From assembly GCA_946407325.1 (NCBI GenBank), contig CAMJNN010000008.1, positions 1 through 30,354 of the forward strand: 30,354 nucleotides of DNA, given 5' to 3'. The translations under genes and the position numbers were made by a program. Below, piece by piece: positions 5,768-15,022 of this stretch. Every line of letters begins with the position of its first letter. The first letter of the stretch is position 1. Source of the stretch: an uncultured Prevotellaceae bacterium (GTDB taxonomy: Bacteria; Bacteroidota; Bacteroidia; Bacteroidales; Bacteroidaceae). The notes under the pieces are model-generated. The model saw nothing but the letters and a program-made list of their open reading frames with translations, had not been told where the DNA came from and ran no database searches.

Positions 5768-7183
5768 TTAGAGTTTATAGAAATATTCCCAACCCTGTCG
5801 TGGCAGCGAGCCTGCGAGCATGGCGTTGGCGAACTGGTTGTTGGTGAACTGCTTCAGGCGGGTGTCGAAGTAGAGGTCGGCATTGAGGCGCTGGGCAATG
5901 ACACCCAGGCAGAACACCTGACTCAAGACACCATTGATCTCGAAAGGAGAGCGGGTCTTCTCCTCTCCACGCACGGCACGGAGGAAGTTGACGTAGTGGT
6001 TCGACGGGCTCTTAGGTACCTCGGGCAGAAGGCCTTCCATCTCCTTGGCACGCTTCTCGGGGATGATGGAGAGGGTACTACCGTGACTGCCGCCCTTGAA
6101 GATAAGGTCTTTGGTGTAGATAATCTTACCGGGGTTGAGGTCGCTGTCGCGATACTCGCCTTGGTTGGTGGCAGGGATATTGGCTGCCAGCTCTGACTTG
6201 CCGAAACCTTCGGGCAACGGTGGCAGGTTGTCGATGCCATCGTACCAGGTGACATCCACTGGGGGCATATTGCCGCGTGCACCGAAGCGGAACAGAATGG
6301 TGGATGAATAGGGATAGAAATAGTCGTTGTGGCCCTTGGCATACTCCATCTTGATCTGATAAGGCAATCCCAGGTCGAGGAACTCGTGTACGGTATCGAG
6401 GATGTGTGCACCCCAGTCGCCCAAGGCACCCATACCAAAGTCGTACCAGCAACGCCAGTTGCCTTGGTGGAACTTCTCGTTATAGTCGTGATATGGCACG
6501 GCACATAACCAAGTGTCCCAGTCCATGGTCTGGGGCATTGGGTCTGCTGGCGGGAAACGCTTGATGTTGCTATCCCACTGGTGCCAGCGACGCAGGTTGT
6601 TCATGTGGCCCACCACAGCGGTGACATCCTTGATGATGCCTGCCTCCTGCCATGCCTTAAACTGGAAATAGTTGGCCTCGGAGTGACCCTGGTTGCCTAC
6701 CTGCGTAGCCAGATGGGGGTTCTTGCGGGCCAGCTGCATCATCAGCTCGGCCTCGAGGAAGGTGCGGCTCATGGGCTTCTCTACATAGACGTGCTTGCCC
6801 TCAGAGAGCGCCAGCATGGCGATGGGGAAGTGCGAGTGGTCGGGGGTGGCGATGCACACGGCTTCAAACTCGTTGCCTGCCTTCTCGAACAGCTCACGGA
6901 AATCCTTGAAGCGCTTGGCCTTGGGATACATATTCATAACTTTCTCGGTCTGCTTGTTGCCCATATCCACATCGCAGAGGGCCACCACCTCTACCATGCC
7001 AGTCTTGGCAAACTCGTCGATGTCTTGCTCACCACGGTTACCGATGCCTATATAGGCTATCTTTACCTTGTCGAAATGGGGTTGCTGCACGTAGTTGCTC
7101 TTTGCCAGCAGATCGGCGCCATTGAAGGCCAAGCCTGCGGAAAACAGCGATGCTGTCTTGAGGAAATCTCGTCTTGTAGCCAT
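5768..7183 (-). CDS. Tat-exported Gfo/Idh/MocA family oxidoreductase
   Basis: A 471-aa protein beginning with a twin-arginine signal (RRDFLKTA at 4–11, hydrophobic stretch to ~27). The NAD(P)-binding Rossmann domain starts at [13 protein letters not shown] (about 41–53), with DVD at about 71–73 after the second strand, ATPDHSH (112–118) and the family EKP motif in YVEKPMSR (133–140). The C-terminal half, including [13 protein letters not shown], is the substrate domain; the His in DWGAH is in the position of the catalytic His. Tat export implies a folded, cofactor-loaded periplasmic enzyme. It is paired with the DUF1080 gene downstream and probably oxidises a glycoside hydroxyl to a keto group. 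It has its own promoter candidate at 7214–7243. Confidence 0.9.
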   Translation of the reverse strand: MATRRDFLKTASLFSAGLAFNGADLLAKSNYVQQPHFDKVKIAYIGIGNRGEQDIDEFAKTGMVEVVALCDVDMGNKQTEKVMNMYPKAKRFKDFRELFEKAGNEFEAVCIATPDHSHFPIAMLALSEGKHVYVEKPMSRTFLEAELMMQLARKNPHLATQVGNQGHSEANYFQFKAWQEAGIIKDVTAVVGHMNNLRRWHQWDSNIKRFPPADPMPQTMDWDTWLCAVPYHDYNEKFHQGNWRCWYDFGMGALGDWGAHILDTVHEFLDLGLPYQIKMEYAKGHNDYFYPYSSTILFRFGARGNMPPVDVTWYDGIDNLPPLPEGFGKSELAANIPATNQGEYRDSDLNPGKIIYTKDLIFKGGSHGSTLSIIPEKRAKEMEGLLPEVPKSPSNHYVNFLRAVRGEEKTRSPFEINGVLSQVFCLGVIAQRLNADLYFDTRLKQFTNNQFANAMLAGSLPRQGWEYFYKL

Positions 7184-7213
7184 ATTGTAATAGATTTAAG
7201 ATTATTTTCTTTG

Positions 7214-7243
7214 CGAATATACGCATTATTCTGGATAAACAAA
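7214..7243 (-). promoter_or_regulatory. Promoter of the Gfo/Idh–DUF1080 operon
   Basis: On the minus strand TTTG (7240–7243), 18 nt, TATATTCG (7214–7221) matches the TAnnTTTG consensus at 7 of 8 positions. It lies between the MBOAT stop and the oxidoreductase ATG, about 30 nt upstream of the latter, so the two-gene glycoside operon probably has its own promoter. Confidence 0.55.
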
Positions 7244-7247
7244 AGAA

Positions 7248-8723
7248 TTAGAACTGAAAATAGATAAACGGCTGAATCTCGGCACTCTTCATCTGAATGA
7301 CGAGGTAGATGACGGCCACCATGAGCAGGGCCTTGCCCACCAACGGCAACCAGGTGACGAAGCGTACACAGCCTTGCTCCCAACTATCGGGTACGAAATG
7401 CAGGACAAAGCCCAACAACATGAGGGTGAACACGGCCCAGTAGCCTGCCACGAGCTGGGGGAACACCTCGGGCGAGAAGTGATAGACCATCTGACCGAGC
7501 ATGTCGGCAGCGCTGGCAAAGTCGTGGTGACGGAAGAAGATCCAGCAGAAGCACACGAAATGGAAGGTGATGAGCACGGCCAGAAAACGACGCAGGCCAT
7601 GACTCTGGTAGGTCTTGTCGCGCCCCAGCAGGGTGCGGTAGGCCTTGTGGAACGCCAACGCCACGCCGTGCAACATGCCCCAGAAGATGAAATTCCATGC
7701 GGCTCCGTGCCACAGGCCACCCAAGAACATGGTGATGATGAGGTTGACATACTGGCGCACCTTGCCCTTGCGATTGCCTCCCAGGGAGATGTAGAGGTAG
7801 TCGCGCAGCCACGACGACAGCGAGATGTGCCAGCGGCGCCAGAACTCGGTGACGGAGGCCGACTTATACGGCGAGTTGAAGTTGATGTTGAAATGGAAAC
7901 CCAGCAGCAGGGCAATGCCGATGGCCATGTCGCTATAGCCTGAGAAGTCGCAGTAGATTTGCAGTGTATATCCATAGACGGCCATGAGGTTCTCGACGCC
8001 TGAATAGAGCAGCGGGTTGTCGAACACTCGATCGACAAAGTTGACGCTGATATAGTCGGAGATGACAGTCTTCTTAAACAAGCCTGCCATGATGAGGAAG
8101 AGGGCGCGTCCCAGCATCTCATCGCTCACAAACAAGGGCTTGCGTATCTGGGGAATGAAATCCTTGGCACGAACAATAGGACCTGCCACCAACTGGGGGA
8201 AGAACGACACGTAGAAGGCATAGTCGAGCAGGTTGTCCAAAGGCTTTATCTCACGACGATAGACATCAATGGTATAGCTGAGCGACTGGAACGTAAAGAA
8301 CGAGATGCCTACGGGCAGGAAGATGTCGAGTGGATCGAAATGGCCACCTGTGAGCGAGGCTATCATCTCCCCAAAGAAATTAGTATATTTGAAATAGCAC
8401 AGCAGACCGAGGTCAATGACCAAACTGAGGGTGACGAGCCACTTGCGCCCTAGCCTATTCTCTGTCTTCTCCATCCATTGGGCAATGAGGTAGTCGCTGA
8501 CGGTGACGATGGCCAGCAAGAAGAAGTAGGTGCCGCTACTCTTGTAGTAGAAATAATAGGAGAAAAGCAGTACGAACAGCAGACGGGCGGTGTCTTTATG
8601 GCGCAACAGGGTATAGACCATGAAGAAACCGGCAAAGAGCCACAGGAACAAGCCACTACTGAAGAGCATGGGCTCGGTGGCGTGGTAGGTGAGTATGTCT
8701 TTAACGGTATCCCACATAGTCAT
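7248..8723 (-). CDS. MBOAT-family O-acyltransferase (AlgI-like)
   Basis: A 491-aa polytopic membrane protein with about ten or more hydrophobic segments. It holds the MBOAT signatures: FPQLVAGPI (175–183), QIYCDFSGYSDMAIGIALL (255–273), FWRRWHISLSSWLRDYLYI (294–312) and GGLWHGAAWNFIFWG (335–349). His339 in LWHG is the expected catalytic histidine, and a second His-Gly follows at 352–353. AlgI, DltB and PatA-type proteins move acyl groups across the inner membrane to an extracytoplasmic acceptor. The start overlaps the previous SGNH gene by 23 nt; a second ATG two codons on (8717) is equally possible. It works, by context, with the two SGNH hydrolases upstream. The polymer acetylated is unknown. 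Confidence 0.92.
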   Translation of the reverse strand: MTMWDTVKDILTYHATEPMLFSSGLFLWLFAGFFMVYTLLRHKDTARLLFVLLFSYYFYYKSSGTYFFLLAIVTVSDYLIAQWMEKTENRLGRKWLVTLSLVIDLGLLCYFKYTNFFGEMIASLTGGHFDPLDIFLPVGISFFTFQSLSYTIDVYRREIKPLDNLLDYAFYVSFFPQLVAGPIVRAKDFIPQIRKPLFVSDEMLGRALFLIMAGLFKKTVISDYISVNFVDRVFDNPLLYSGVENLMAVYGYTLQIYCDFSGYSDMAIGIALLLGFHFNINFNSPYKSASVTEFWRRWHISLSSWLRDYLYISLGGNRKGKVRQYVNLIITMFLGGLWHGAAWNFIFWGMLHGVALAFHKAYRTLLGRDKTYQSHGLRRFLAVLITFHFVCFCWIFFRHHDFASAADMLGQMVYHFSPEVFPQLVAGYWAVFTLMLLGFVLHFVPDSWEQGCVRFVTWLPLVGKALLMVAVIYLVIQMKSAEIQPFIYFQF

Positions 8724-9594
8724 TATATGCCTTTACGATGGCTTGGTAGAGCAGCTGGCCCTGAAAAACATAGCCCTCAACGGTGTAATGCACATGGTCG
8801 GGGCGCATCATCTTGGCACTCTGCCAGTTGAGGCAGGCCCTACGGGCTCCGCCCACGATGGTGAACATATCCCACACGGCTATGCCGTTGTCGGCAGCAA
8901 AGCGGTGGATGGTCTGCACGGCCACGGCGGTGCGAGGGTTGAGCGAGTAGGCACGACGGCGCCCTTGGTAGGAACCAGGAGGGGTGGTCATGAGGATAGG
9001 CACCCCAGGCAAGGCGGTGCGCAGCATGCGTACGAAGGTATCCATCTGCTGGTAATGACGCAGGACGTTATAGCCTCGGTTATGGCTCTCGTTGGTGCCA
9101 AAGGAGAGGATGAGGAGATCGGGACGTTCCGCCTGTATCTCGCGAATCTTGGCAGGTGTGGAGAAGGTTTCGCAGGTGGCTCCGTTGATGCCCATGTCGG
9201 TATAGGTGAGGCGTCCCACTGCCAACTGCAACGAGTCGCCTGTCGTGCGGGGAAGGATATGGCCACGGATGTGGCTGTCACCTACATGCAGCACACGAAG
9301 GATATTGCCCGACTTATTGCGTCTGAGTTGTTTGACCTTTTCCCAAAATGGAGCGAGGATGCCCAAAGTATCGACAATCTGGTTTTCCTGTGTCTGCTGG
9401 AACGTGCGGGGCATGATGGGCACCAGCGGCAGGGGCAGGGTGTCTTGCAGCTCGCCATAGCGCGCTAAGGAGTCGTGGGCCACGATGCCTTTGTCGAGGG
9501 CTGCTGCCACAGGCAGGGCATCTTGCGCCCAAATAAGAGAAGGGATGAAGGGTAACAGCAAGATGAGCAGGATGTGCTTAACGGGATGTCTCAT
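8701..9594 (-). CDS. Secreted SGNH/GDSL hydrolase, acyl-transfer partner
   Basis: A 297-aa protein. I chose the ATG at 9594 because it opens a clear signal peptide (MRHPVKHILLILLLPFIPSL ending IWAQ); an upstream extension in the same frame reads as low-quality shadow of the preceding gene. SGNH blocks are present: VLHVGDSHIRG with Ser107, SFGTNESHNRG (block with Asn), and the C-terminal DHVHYTVEGY with Asp266 and His269. The periplasmic or surface location and the coupled MBOAT gene suggest it acts like AlgJ/AlgX/PatB, transferring or removing acetyl groups on a glycan. The start overlaps the preceding SGNH gene by 17 nt. Confidence 0.88.
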   Translation of the reverse strand: MRHPVKHILLILLLPFIPSLIWAQDALPVAAALDKGIVAHDSLARYGELQDTLPLPLVPIMPRTFQQTQENQIVDTLGILAPFWEKVKQLRRNKSGNILRVLHVGDSHIRGHILPRTTGDSLQLAVGRLTYTDMGINGATCETFSTPAKIREIQAERPDLLILSFGTNESHNRGYNVLRHYQQMDTFVRMLRTALPGVPILMTTPPGSYQGRRRAYSLNPRTAVAVQTIHRFAADNGIAVWDMFTIVGGARRACLNWQSAKMMRPDHVHYTVEGYVFQGQLLYQAIVKAYNDYVGYR

Positions 9595-10957
9595 ACGCAC
9601 GCCTCCTGTCGTATTGTTCTTTGCCATAGACCAACGCCTCGAACAGCAGGCCTGCCAAGTGTCGGCCTCCGCGCACGTTGATGTGGGTATAGTCGTAGTT
9701 AGCCATCGACGGCTTGGCATCGACCAACGTCTTCATGCTCTCGTTGCCGCCCATAGCCTCAAACATATTCCAGAAAGCCACCCCTTCCTCAGCTGCGAGG
9801 TTCTGCTGGTAGCGTACCAGGTTACGGATGCCAGGCATGGTGCGCACCTCTCCCTCGGGAGTTTTATAGTCGCGATCGGCCACGCTGACCACCAGGATGC
9901 CTGCTCCGGGGAAACATTCCTTGATATGATCAATAGTGCTCTTCATGCTCTTGTAATAGCTGTCGTAGTTGCTGCCTAGCTTAGTGGCCACATTCAAACC
10001 ATATTGCAGGATGACAAGGTCGTAGGGGCGCAACTCATAGAAGCGGCGCATCATCTTGGCAGGCACGGCACGCACATTGATGCCTGAAGCGCCTCGCATG
10101 GAGAGGTTGTCGAGGGCGATGCCCGAATCGCCATCCATCGCCACGCCATAGAACAGGGCGCTGGTATCGGCCTCTTGCACGCTGAAGGTGACGCTGCCTA
10201 TCTTTCCCTCTACCTCAGCCACCTGTAACTGATTGCCCTTGTACTTCTTGCTAAGTGCACCTTTGCCGTTGACCACCGCTGAAATGGTGGCTTCCTCGTA
10301 TGGATTGAAGAAAAAGGCGGCGTGGTAGAAGGTGTCGAGGTGGGCATAGTTGCGCGTCTGTCCTCGGAAACGGATGCTGGCCTCAGCATCTGCCTTGAAA
10401 TAGTGGTTGGAGATGTCTTGCAGGGAACGGTCGAAATAAACGCTATCCATGATGGAGTGGCGCGTAAAACCTTCGGCCGTCTGACGTGTGGTCATCCTAA
10501 AGCCCGAGGAGATAGAGGTAATGGGAGAATAGCCCACACCGCAACCGCCGTATTTGTCTTGCAGCATCTCACGCAGATCGGCTGTAAGGATATCGCCCTC
10601 CACGAACGAGTCGCCATAATAGGCAATCTTGACCAATCGCTTACCGGCAACGAGTTCATCGAGGGCCTTGTAGAAGGGCTGCATGCCTCGTTGGGAGTCG
10701 TCGCTATAGTCTTCGATGCAGACCTTGCCCGTGGGACAGGTCTCTACAAATGCCGGCTTCGGGGGCGGAGGAAGGAGCATCGCATCTTCTGCCTGCGTGG
10801 CATCAAGCGAATCTTCCTTCGGATAGAGGTCAGAGAGGAGGTTGACAGGTCGCAACGGATGGCCAAACACAGAGAGCTGCGGAAACAAGCCCATGAGCAG
10901 CAGGCCACCCATGACGAGCAGGATCAGGATGCCAATATGATGAATGAGATTCTTCAA
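9578..10957 (-). CDS. Membrane-anchored SGNH-like hydrolase, TTG start
   Basis: A 459-aa protein with an N-terminal signal anchor (ILILLVMGGLLLMGLF, about residues 10–25) and a Pro-rich linker (LLPPPPKPAF). The SGNH domain begins at VKIAYYGDSFVEGD with Ser117; YGLNVATK carries the block-III Asn, and the C-terminal DYTHINVRGG supplies Asp422 and His425. A ~150-residue insertion between blocks I and III (AYYG to LQYGL) looks like a β-rich carbohydrate-binding segment, as in AlgX/PatB-like proteins. The start codon is TTG in a TTGA overlap with the stop of the gene upstream; no ATG occurs before residue 16, which lies inside the anchor. It is the second gene of the O-acetylation operon. Confidence 0.86.
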   Translation of the reverse strand: MKNLIHHIGILILLVMGGLLLMGLFPQLSVFGHPLRPVNLLSDLYPKEDSLDATQAEDAMLLPPPPKPAFVETCPTGKVCIEDYSDDSQRGMQPFYKALDELVAGKRLVKIAYYGDSFVEGDILTADLREMLQDKYGGCGVGYSPITSISSGFRMTTRQTAEGFTRHSIMDSVYFDRSLQDISNHYFKADAEASIRFRGQTRNYAHLDTFYHAAFFFNPYEEATISAVVNGKGALSKKYKGNQLQVAEVEGKIGSVTFSVQEADTSALFYGVAMDGDSGIALDNLSMRGASGINVRAVPAKMMRRFYELRPYDLVILQYGLNVATKLGSNYDSYYKSMKSTIDHIKECFPGAGILVVSVADRDYKTPEGEVRTMPGIRNLVRYQQNLAAEEGVAFWNMFEAMGGNESMKTLVDAKPSMANYDYTHINVRGGRHLAGLLFEALVYGKEQYDRRRAYETSR

Positions 10958-11577
10958 CGCAGTTTCTCCAGATACTTACCTATGACATCGGCCCTCTCGC
11001 TTTCTTCCTGAGAGAATTGGTCGAGCAATGCTGGCTGATGGGTGGAAAGCAGGCGGGTCATCATCTCCTTACCCACGAAATCGGCTTCGCCAGTGCCTGG
11101 GTTGATGACATAAAAGACCTTGTCGTTCAGGTTGCTGGCATTGATGGCATCGCCCACAGTGCCTCCCAGTTTGGAGCCTTCTTTCGGTACCAAGGTACTG
11201 GAGGCTATCTGGCCTAACGGCTGTGCCTGGAAATAAACATGACCCTTGATAAGCTCAGCTTGTGCATACCAGTTGCCAAAACGGTATTTCTTATATTTCA
11301 GCGCCTTGCAGTTGATGTAAAGAGTATCGTTCAGGCGAACAGCATAAGCTCTTTTCTTGAGGTATTTGGACAACTCCCTGTTGCCTGCCGAATAGATCTC
11401 ATAGTCGGCTCCAGGAGAAAGGGCAATCTGACTCTTGCTGCGCTTGGTCTTGTTGAGGGTAGTCAGCACTTCGCCCTCATCGCTCAAGAGGTCTGCCAGG
11501 TTCACATACATCTTGTCTTGCGCCGATGCTGCTGTAGTGAAGAACAACAAAACGAACAAATATATTACCTTCTTCAT
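10954..11577 (-). CDS. DUF6563-like secreted protein
   Basis: A 207-aa protein starting with a signal peptide (MKKVIYLFVLLFFTTAASAQ). I chose the ATG at 11577 over one 21 nt upstream because it places the signal peptide at the N-terminus. The mature part begins DKMYVNLADLLSDEGEVLTT and contains RYGNWY-like RFGNWYAQ and QPLGQIASST; I recall this pattern from Bacteroidales proteins labelled DUF6563, function unknown (not searched). It leads the four-gene operon with the two SGNH hydrolases and the MBOAT protein and overlaps the next gene by 4 nt, so it may be a periplasmic accessory of glycan O-acetylation. Confidence 0.7.
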   Translation of the reverse strand: MKKVIYLFVLLFFTTAASAQDKMYVNLADLLSDEGEVLTTLNKTKRSKSQIALSPGADYEIYSAGNRELSKYLKKRAYAVRLNDTLYINCKALKYKKYRFGNWYAQAELIKGHVYFQAQPLGQIASSTLVPKEGSKLGGTVGDAINASNLNDKVFYVINPGTGEADFVGKEMMTRLLSTHQPALLDQFSQEESERADVIGKYLEKLR

Positions 11578-11609
11578 AGTCACTACGTTTATATCCATAG
11601 AATCCGGTG

Positions 11610-11640
11610 TAAAATTAGTTGATTATCTTCATACGAGCAA
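11610..11640 (-). promoter_or_regulatory. Promoter of the O-acetylation operon
   Basis: On the minus strand TTG (11638–11640), 20 nt, TAATTTTA (11610–11617) matches the Bacteroidetes consensus with one deviation in the last base of the −7 box. It sits about 33 nt before the DUF6563-like ATG and just after the ribosomal-operon terminator. Confidence 0.5.
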
Positions 11641-11660
11641 GAATGTGGCGCATAAAAAGC

Positions 11661-11692
11661 AAAAAAAAGTCGCCTTATCACTAAGGCGACTT
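11661..11692 (-). terminator. Terminator of the ribosomal superoperon
   Basis: A perfect 11-bp stem (11667–11677 with 11682–11692) with a 4-nt TCAC loop is followed on the minus strand by eight T (A-tract 11661–11668). It lies 25 nt after the rplQ stop and ends the long minus-strand operon. Confidence 0.9.
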
Positions 11693-11717
11693 CTCAATAT
11701 AGTTAGAGATAGTTGGT

Positions 11718-12224
11718 TTATTCAGCTTTATTATCGTCTTCAGCTGCAACCTCTTCTGCTTTTGGAGCCTCAGCCTCAACAACAGCCTCAGTTACCTCAG
11801 CAGTAGCCTTCTTTGAACGACGGCGGGTGCGGGTAGCCTTCTTAACTGTGTCTTTAGCCATATTCTCATCATAGTCAACCAGCTCAATGAAGCACATAGC
11901 TGCATTGTCGCCCAGACGATGACCTGTCTTGATAATACGAGTATATCCTCCCGGACGATCTGCAATCTTGACAGAAATTTCCTTGAACAACTCGGTTACA
12001 GCATACTTGTCCTGAAGATAACTAAACACAACTCGGCGTGAGTTGGTAGTATCGTTCTTAGACTTTGTCAACAAAGGCTCTACATATTTCTTCAATGCCT
12101 TAGCCTTCTCAACGGTCGTAGTGATTCTTTTGTGCTTGATCAGAGAGACAGCCATGTTTGCCAACATAGATGCTCTGTGAGAAGCAGTACGACCTAAATG
12201 GTTAATTTTCTTATTATGTCTCAT
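11718..12224 (-). CDS. rplQ: Ribosomal protein bL17
   Basis: 168 aa, opening [20 protein letters not shown], the canonical bL17 N-terminus, with the family core to about residue 125. The C-terminal ~40 residues ([20 protein letters not shown] and on) are an Ala/Glu-rich low-complexity tail absent from the ~127-aa E. coli protein; acidic extensions of this kind are common in Bacteroidetes bL17. It is part of the large subunit near the exit tunnel. It is the last gene of the operon, 3 nt after rpoA, followed by the terminator. Confidence 0.97.
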   Translation of the reverse strand: MRHNKKINHLGRTASHRASMLANMAVSLIKHKRITTTVEKAKALKKYVEPLLTKSKNDTTNSRRVVFSYLQDKYAVTELFKEISVKIADRPGGYTRIIKTGHRLGDNAAMCFIELVDYDENMAKDTVKKATRTRRRSKKATAEVTEAVVEAEAPKAEEVAAEDDNKAE

Positions 12225-12227
12225 TTT

Positions 12228-13220
12228 TTATTCTTTATCTAATTTGTACTTAGAAATATCCATTCCAAACGACAGATTCAGACTCGCGAGCAAATCATCA
12301 AGCTCGGTGAGCGATTTCTTACCGAAGTTTCTGAACTTCAGCAGGTCGGTCTTATTGTATTGTACCAGGTCGCCCAAGGTCTCAACATCAGCTGCCTTCA
12401 AGCAATTGAGGGCGCGAACAGAGAGATCCATGTCAACGAGCTTGGTCTTCAACAATTGACGCATGTGCAGAACTTCTTCATCAAATTCCTCATTGCTGTC
12501 AGCATCAGCAGCCTCTAACGTAATCTTCTCGTCAGAGAACAACATGAAGTGATAGATGAGAATCTTGGCTGCTTCTTTCAAAGCATCCTTCGGGTGTATG
12601 GAACCATCAGTATCAATCTCAAGTGTCAGCTTATCGAAATCAGTCTTCTGCTCTACGCGGAAAGGCTCGACAGTGTACTTGACATTGCGGATTGGGGTGT
12701 AAATCGAATCGATAGCAATCACATTAACGTCGGTGCAGTAAATCTGGTTTTCCTCTGAAGGAACATAGCCACGGCCCTTGTTAATGGTCAGCTCCATCTG
12801 CATCGTAGCCTTAGCATCTAAATGACAAATAACTAATTCGGGATTTAACACTTCAAATCCAGACAAATACTTGCCGATGTCACCTGCCTTGAATACAGTA
12901 GTACTATCAATAGAAATACTCACTTTTTCAGTTTCATATTCCTCAATAATTTGCTTAAATCTCACTTGCTTGAGGTTGAGGATGATGTTGGTTACATCTT
13001 CTCTAACACCAGGAACACTTGAGAATTCATGCTCTACTCCGTCGATCTTGACGGTAGTAATAGCAAAGCCCTCCAATGAAGAAAGCAGGATACGGCGCAG
13101 GGCATTACCAATAGTGATACCAAAGCCTGGCTCCAAAGGACGGAACTCGAACTTTCCGTGCTTAGAGTCTGCTTCCAACATCAGAACTTTTTCAGGTTTT
13201 TGAAATGCTAATATCGACAT
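12228..13220 (-). CDS. rpoA: RNA polymerase alpha subunit
   Basis: 330 aa, typical length. The N-terminal dimerisation domain carries [20 protein letters not shown] and [20 protein letters not shown]; the C-terminal domain has [20 protein letters not shown] and [19 protein letters not shown], the helix-hairpin-helix region that contacts UP elements and activators. Assembly scaffold for core RNA polymerase. It is located after rpsD (10-nt gap) in the usual alpha-operon order, with rplQ next. Confidence 0.98.
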   Translation of the reverse strand: MSILAFQKPEKVLMLEADSKHGKFEFRPLEPGFGITIGNALRRILLSSLEGFAITTVKIDGVEHEFSSVPGVREDVTNIILNLKQVRFKQIIEEYETEKVSISIDSTTVFKAGDIGKYLSGFEVLNPELVICHLDAKATMQMELTINKGRGYVPSEENQIYCTDVNVIAIDSIYTPIRNVKYTVEPFRVEQKTDFDKLTLEIDTDGSIHPKDALKEAAKILIYHFMLFSDEKITLEAADADSNEEFDEEVLHMRQLLKTKLVDMDLSVRALNCLKAADVETLGDLVQYNKTDLLKFRNFGKKSLTELDDLLASLNLSFGMDISKYKLDKE

Positions 13221-13230
13221 GAAATAATTA

Positions 13231-13833
13231 TTATTTAGAATACAACTCTACGATCAACTGCTCTTTAATATTCTCAGGAATGTCAGCTCTTTCAGGAACA
13301 TGCAACATCTTGCCTGTCTTAGAAGCCTCGTCCCACTCGAACCAAGGATACTTACTGTGGTTGAAACCTGCCAATGAATCGGCAACTACCTCGAGAGACT
13401 TTGAGCGCTCACGAACACCAATCAACTGACCTGGCTTCACCTGGTATGAAGGAATACCTACTACCTCACCATCAACTACAATATGACGGTGGCTTACAAG
13501 CTGACGAGCAGCATCACGGGTTTTTCCAATACCCAAACGATAAACCACATTGTCGAGGCGGCACTCCAACATCTGCAAAAGGATCTCACCTGTAATACCC
13601 TTCTTCTTGGCAGCTTTCTCAAACATGTTACGGAACTGTCTTTCCAGCACACCATAAGTGTATTTTGCTTTCTGTTTCTCGCGTAACTGAATACCGTATT
13701 CAGAAGTCTTCTTGCGTGAAGCACCATGCTGTCCAGGAGGATTTGTCCTCTTTGCAAGAACTTTATCAGGGCCGTAAATAGGCTCTCCAAACTTACGAGC
13801 GATTCTTGTTTTTGGTCCAGTATATCTAGCCAT
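13231..13833 (-). CDS. rpsD: Ribosomal protein uS4
   Basis: 200 aa. [20 protein letters not shown] is the start, PPGQHG the conserved early motif, and [11 protein letters not shown] with [21 protein letters not shown] marks the S4 RNA-binding domain. The N-terminal region lacks the four-Cys zinc site found in some bacteria. Primary 16S-binding protein of the 5' domain; in E. coli it is the autogenous regulator of the alpha operon. Here it lies between rpsK and rpoA, with 33-nt and 10-nt gaps. Confidence 0.97.
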   Translation of the reverse strand: MARYTGPKTRIARKFGEPIYGPDKVLAKRTNPPGQHGASRKKTSEYGIQLREKQKAKYTYGVLERQFRNMFEKAAKKKGITGEILLQMLECRLDNVVYRLGIGKTRDAARQLVSHRHIVVDGEVVGIPSYQVKPGQLIGVRERSKSLEVVADSLAGFNHSKYPWFEWDEASKTGKMLHVPERADIPENIKEQLIVELYSK

Positions 13834-13866
13834 TTTATCTCTATTTTAATTCAAACCAATAATAAA

Positions 13867-14256
13867 TTATACTCTACGTCTCTTAGGAGGACGGCAACCG
13901 TTGTGTGGCAATGGTGTTACGTCGATAATCTCAGTAACCTCGATACCTGCACCGTGGATAGTACGGATGGCAGACTCACGACCATTACCTGGACCCTTTA
14001 CATAAGCCTTTACCTTTCTCAAACCGAGGTCATAAGCCACTTTGGCACAATCCTGTGCAGCCATCTGAGCTGCGTAAGGAGTGTTCTTCTTAGAACCTCT
14101 AAATCCCATCTTACCTGCAGAAGACCATGAGATAATCTGGCCCTCGCTGTTTGCCAGTGAGACGATAATGTTGTTGAATGAAGAGTGAACATGCAACTGA
14201 CCCATTGCGTCAACCTTCACAACTTTCTTCTTTGCTACAACTTGTTTTTTTGCCAT
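13867..14256 (-). CDS. rpsK: Ribosomal protein uS11
   Basis: 129 aa. The conserved core includes [15 protein letters not shown] near residue 20, [20 protein letters not shown], and the C-terminal [18 protein letters not shown] that reaches the platform RNA. Platform protein of the small subunit, near the mRNA exit. It follows rpsM by 10 nt, as in the alpha operon of most bacteria. Confidence 0.98.
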   Translation of the reverse strand: MAKKQVVAKKKVVKVDAMGQLHVHSSFNNIIVSLANSEGQIISWSSAGKMGFRGSKKNTPYAAQMAAQDCAKVAYDLGLRKVKAYVKGPGNGRESAIRTIHGAGIEVTEIIDVTPLPHNGCRPPKRRRV

Positions 14257-14266
14257 ATCAAATTAT

Positions 14267-14647
14267 TTATTTAGTAGCCTTTTTCTTGTTAGCAACTGTC
14301 TTCTTTCTACCCTTACGTGTACGAGCATTGTTCTTTGTGCTCTGACCACGAACAGGAAGACCCAAACGGTGACGAACACCACGGTAGCAACCAATATCCA
14401 TGAGGCGCTTGATGTTCATTTGTACTTCTGAGCGAAGATCACCTTCCACCTTGTAGTTTGCAGCTATGATTTCACGAATCTTAGCAGCCTGATCATCAGT
14501 CCAGTCTTTTACCTTCAGGTCTTTGTCAACACCTGCAGCTTCCAAGATTTTTGCTGAACTACTGCGACCTATTCCAAAAATATAGGTCAACGCAATCTCG
14601 CCTCTCTTATTCTGAGGCAAATCTACACCAACTATTCTTATAGCCAT
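14267..14647 (-). CDS. rpsM: Ribosomal protein uS13
   Basis: 126 aa. [20 protein letters not shown] opens the protein; the helix–turn segment [20 protein letters not shown] and the basic tail ([17 protein letters not shown]) are typical. Small-subunit head protein contacting P-site tRNA and the uL5 bridge. It is the first gene of the classical alpha operon block; a −7-like box lies in the 33-nt gap before it. Confidence 0.98.
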   Translation of the reverse strand: MAIRIVGVDLPQNKRGEIALTYIFGIGRSSSAKILEAAGVDKDLKVKDWTDDQAAKIREIIAANYKVEGDLRSEVQMNIKRLMDIGCYRGVRHRLGLPVRGQSTKNNARTRKGRKKTVANKKKATK

Positions 14648-14666
14648 ATACTTAATTATTTCTTTG

Positions 14667-14674
14667 CAAAAATA
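14667..14674 (-). promoter_or_regulatory. Possible internal promoter before rpsM
   Basis: On the minus strand TATTTTTG matches TAnnTTTG fully, about 20 nt before the rpsM ATG. No TTG is found at the proper −33 distance, so this may be a weak internal start for the alpha block or a chance match in A+T-rich DNA. Confidence 0.3.
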
Positions 14675-14680
14675 ATATTA

Positions 14681-14797
14681 TTATCCTTGACGCTGTTTAT
14701 ACTTAGGATTCTTCTTATTAATTACATAAAGAACGCCACGACGACGCACAATCTTACAGTCTGGCGTACGCTTCTTTAAGGATACTCTAACTTTCAT
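14681..14797 (-). CDS. rpmJ: Ribosomal protein bL36, zinc-free form
   Basis: 38 codons: [20 protein letters not shown] then [18 protein letters not shown]. This aligns along its full length with bL36, including the invariant KQRQG end. The zinc ribbon of the classical form (three Cys and one His) is degraded: only Cys14 remains, with Thr, Asn and Tyr at the other positions, so this is a zinc-independent (C−) version. It lies 6 nt after infA and 33 nt before rpsM, as expected. Confidence 0.95.
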   Translation of the reverse strand: MKVRVSLKKRTPDCKIVRRRGVLYVINKKNPKYKQRQG

Positions 14798-14803
14798 ATC
14801 TTT

Positions 14804-15022
14804 TTATTTATATCTAAATGAAATTCTACCTTTTGACAAATCATAAGGAGACATCTCAACCCTCACCTTATCGCCTGGCAATATCTTAATGTAATGCATA
14901 CGCATCTTGCCAGAGATATGAGCGGTTATTTCATGCCCATTAGTCAATTCTACGCGAAACATTGCATTCGACAATGCTTCAACTATTACTCCATCCTGTT
15001 CTATTGCTGACTGCTTTGCCAT
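14804..15022 (-). CDS. infA: Translation initiation factor IF-1
   Basis: 72 aa, a single S1-like OB fold: [67 protein letters not shown]. Normal family length. IF-1 occupies the A site during initiation. It follows secY directly by 12 nt, without the methionine aminopeptidase gene (map) that often sits between them in related genomes. Confidence 0.98.
   Translation of the reverse strand: MAKQSAIEQDGVIVEALSNAMFRVELTNGHEITAHISGKMRMHYIKILPGDKVRVEMSPYDLSKGRISFRYK

Noticed and set aside
6581..7267. Plus-strand ORF opposite the oxidoreductase
   Set aside because: Antisense to a gene with Rossmann and EKP motifs; no recognisable domain and low-quality composition.
7289..8122. Alternative minus-strand frame within the MBOAT gene
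   Set aside because: Ser/Ala/Pro/Cys-rich frame shadow of a well-supported membrane protein.
8689..9468. Long plus-strand ORF (259 codons) opposite the SGNH/MBOAT genes
   Set aside because: It is antisense to genes with clear SGNH motifs in G+C-rich DNA; its His/Gly/Val/Ala-rich composition is a codon shadow.
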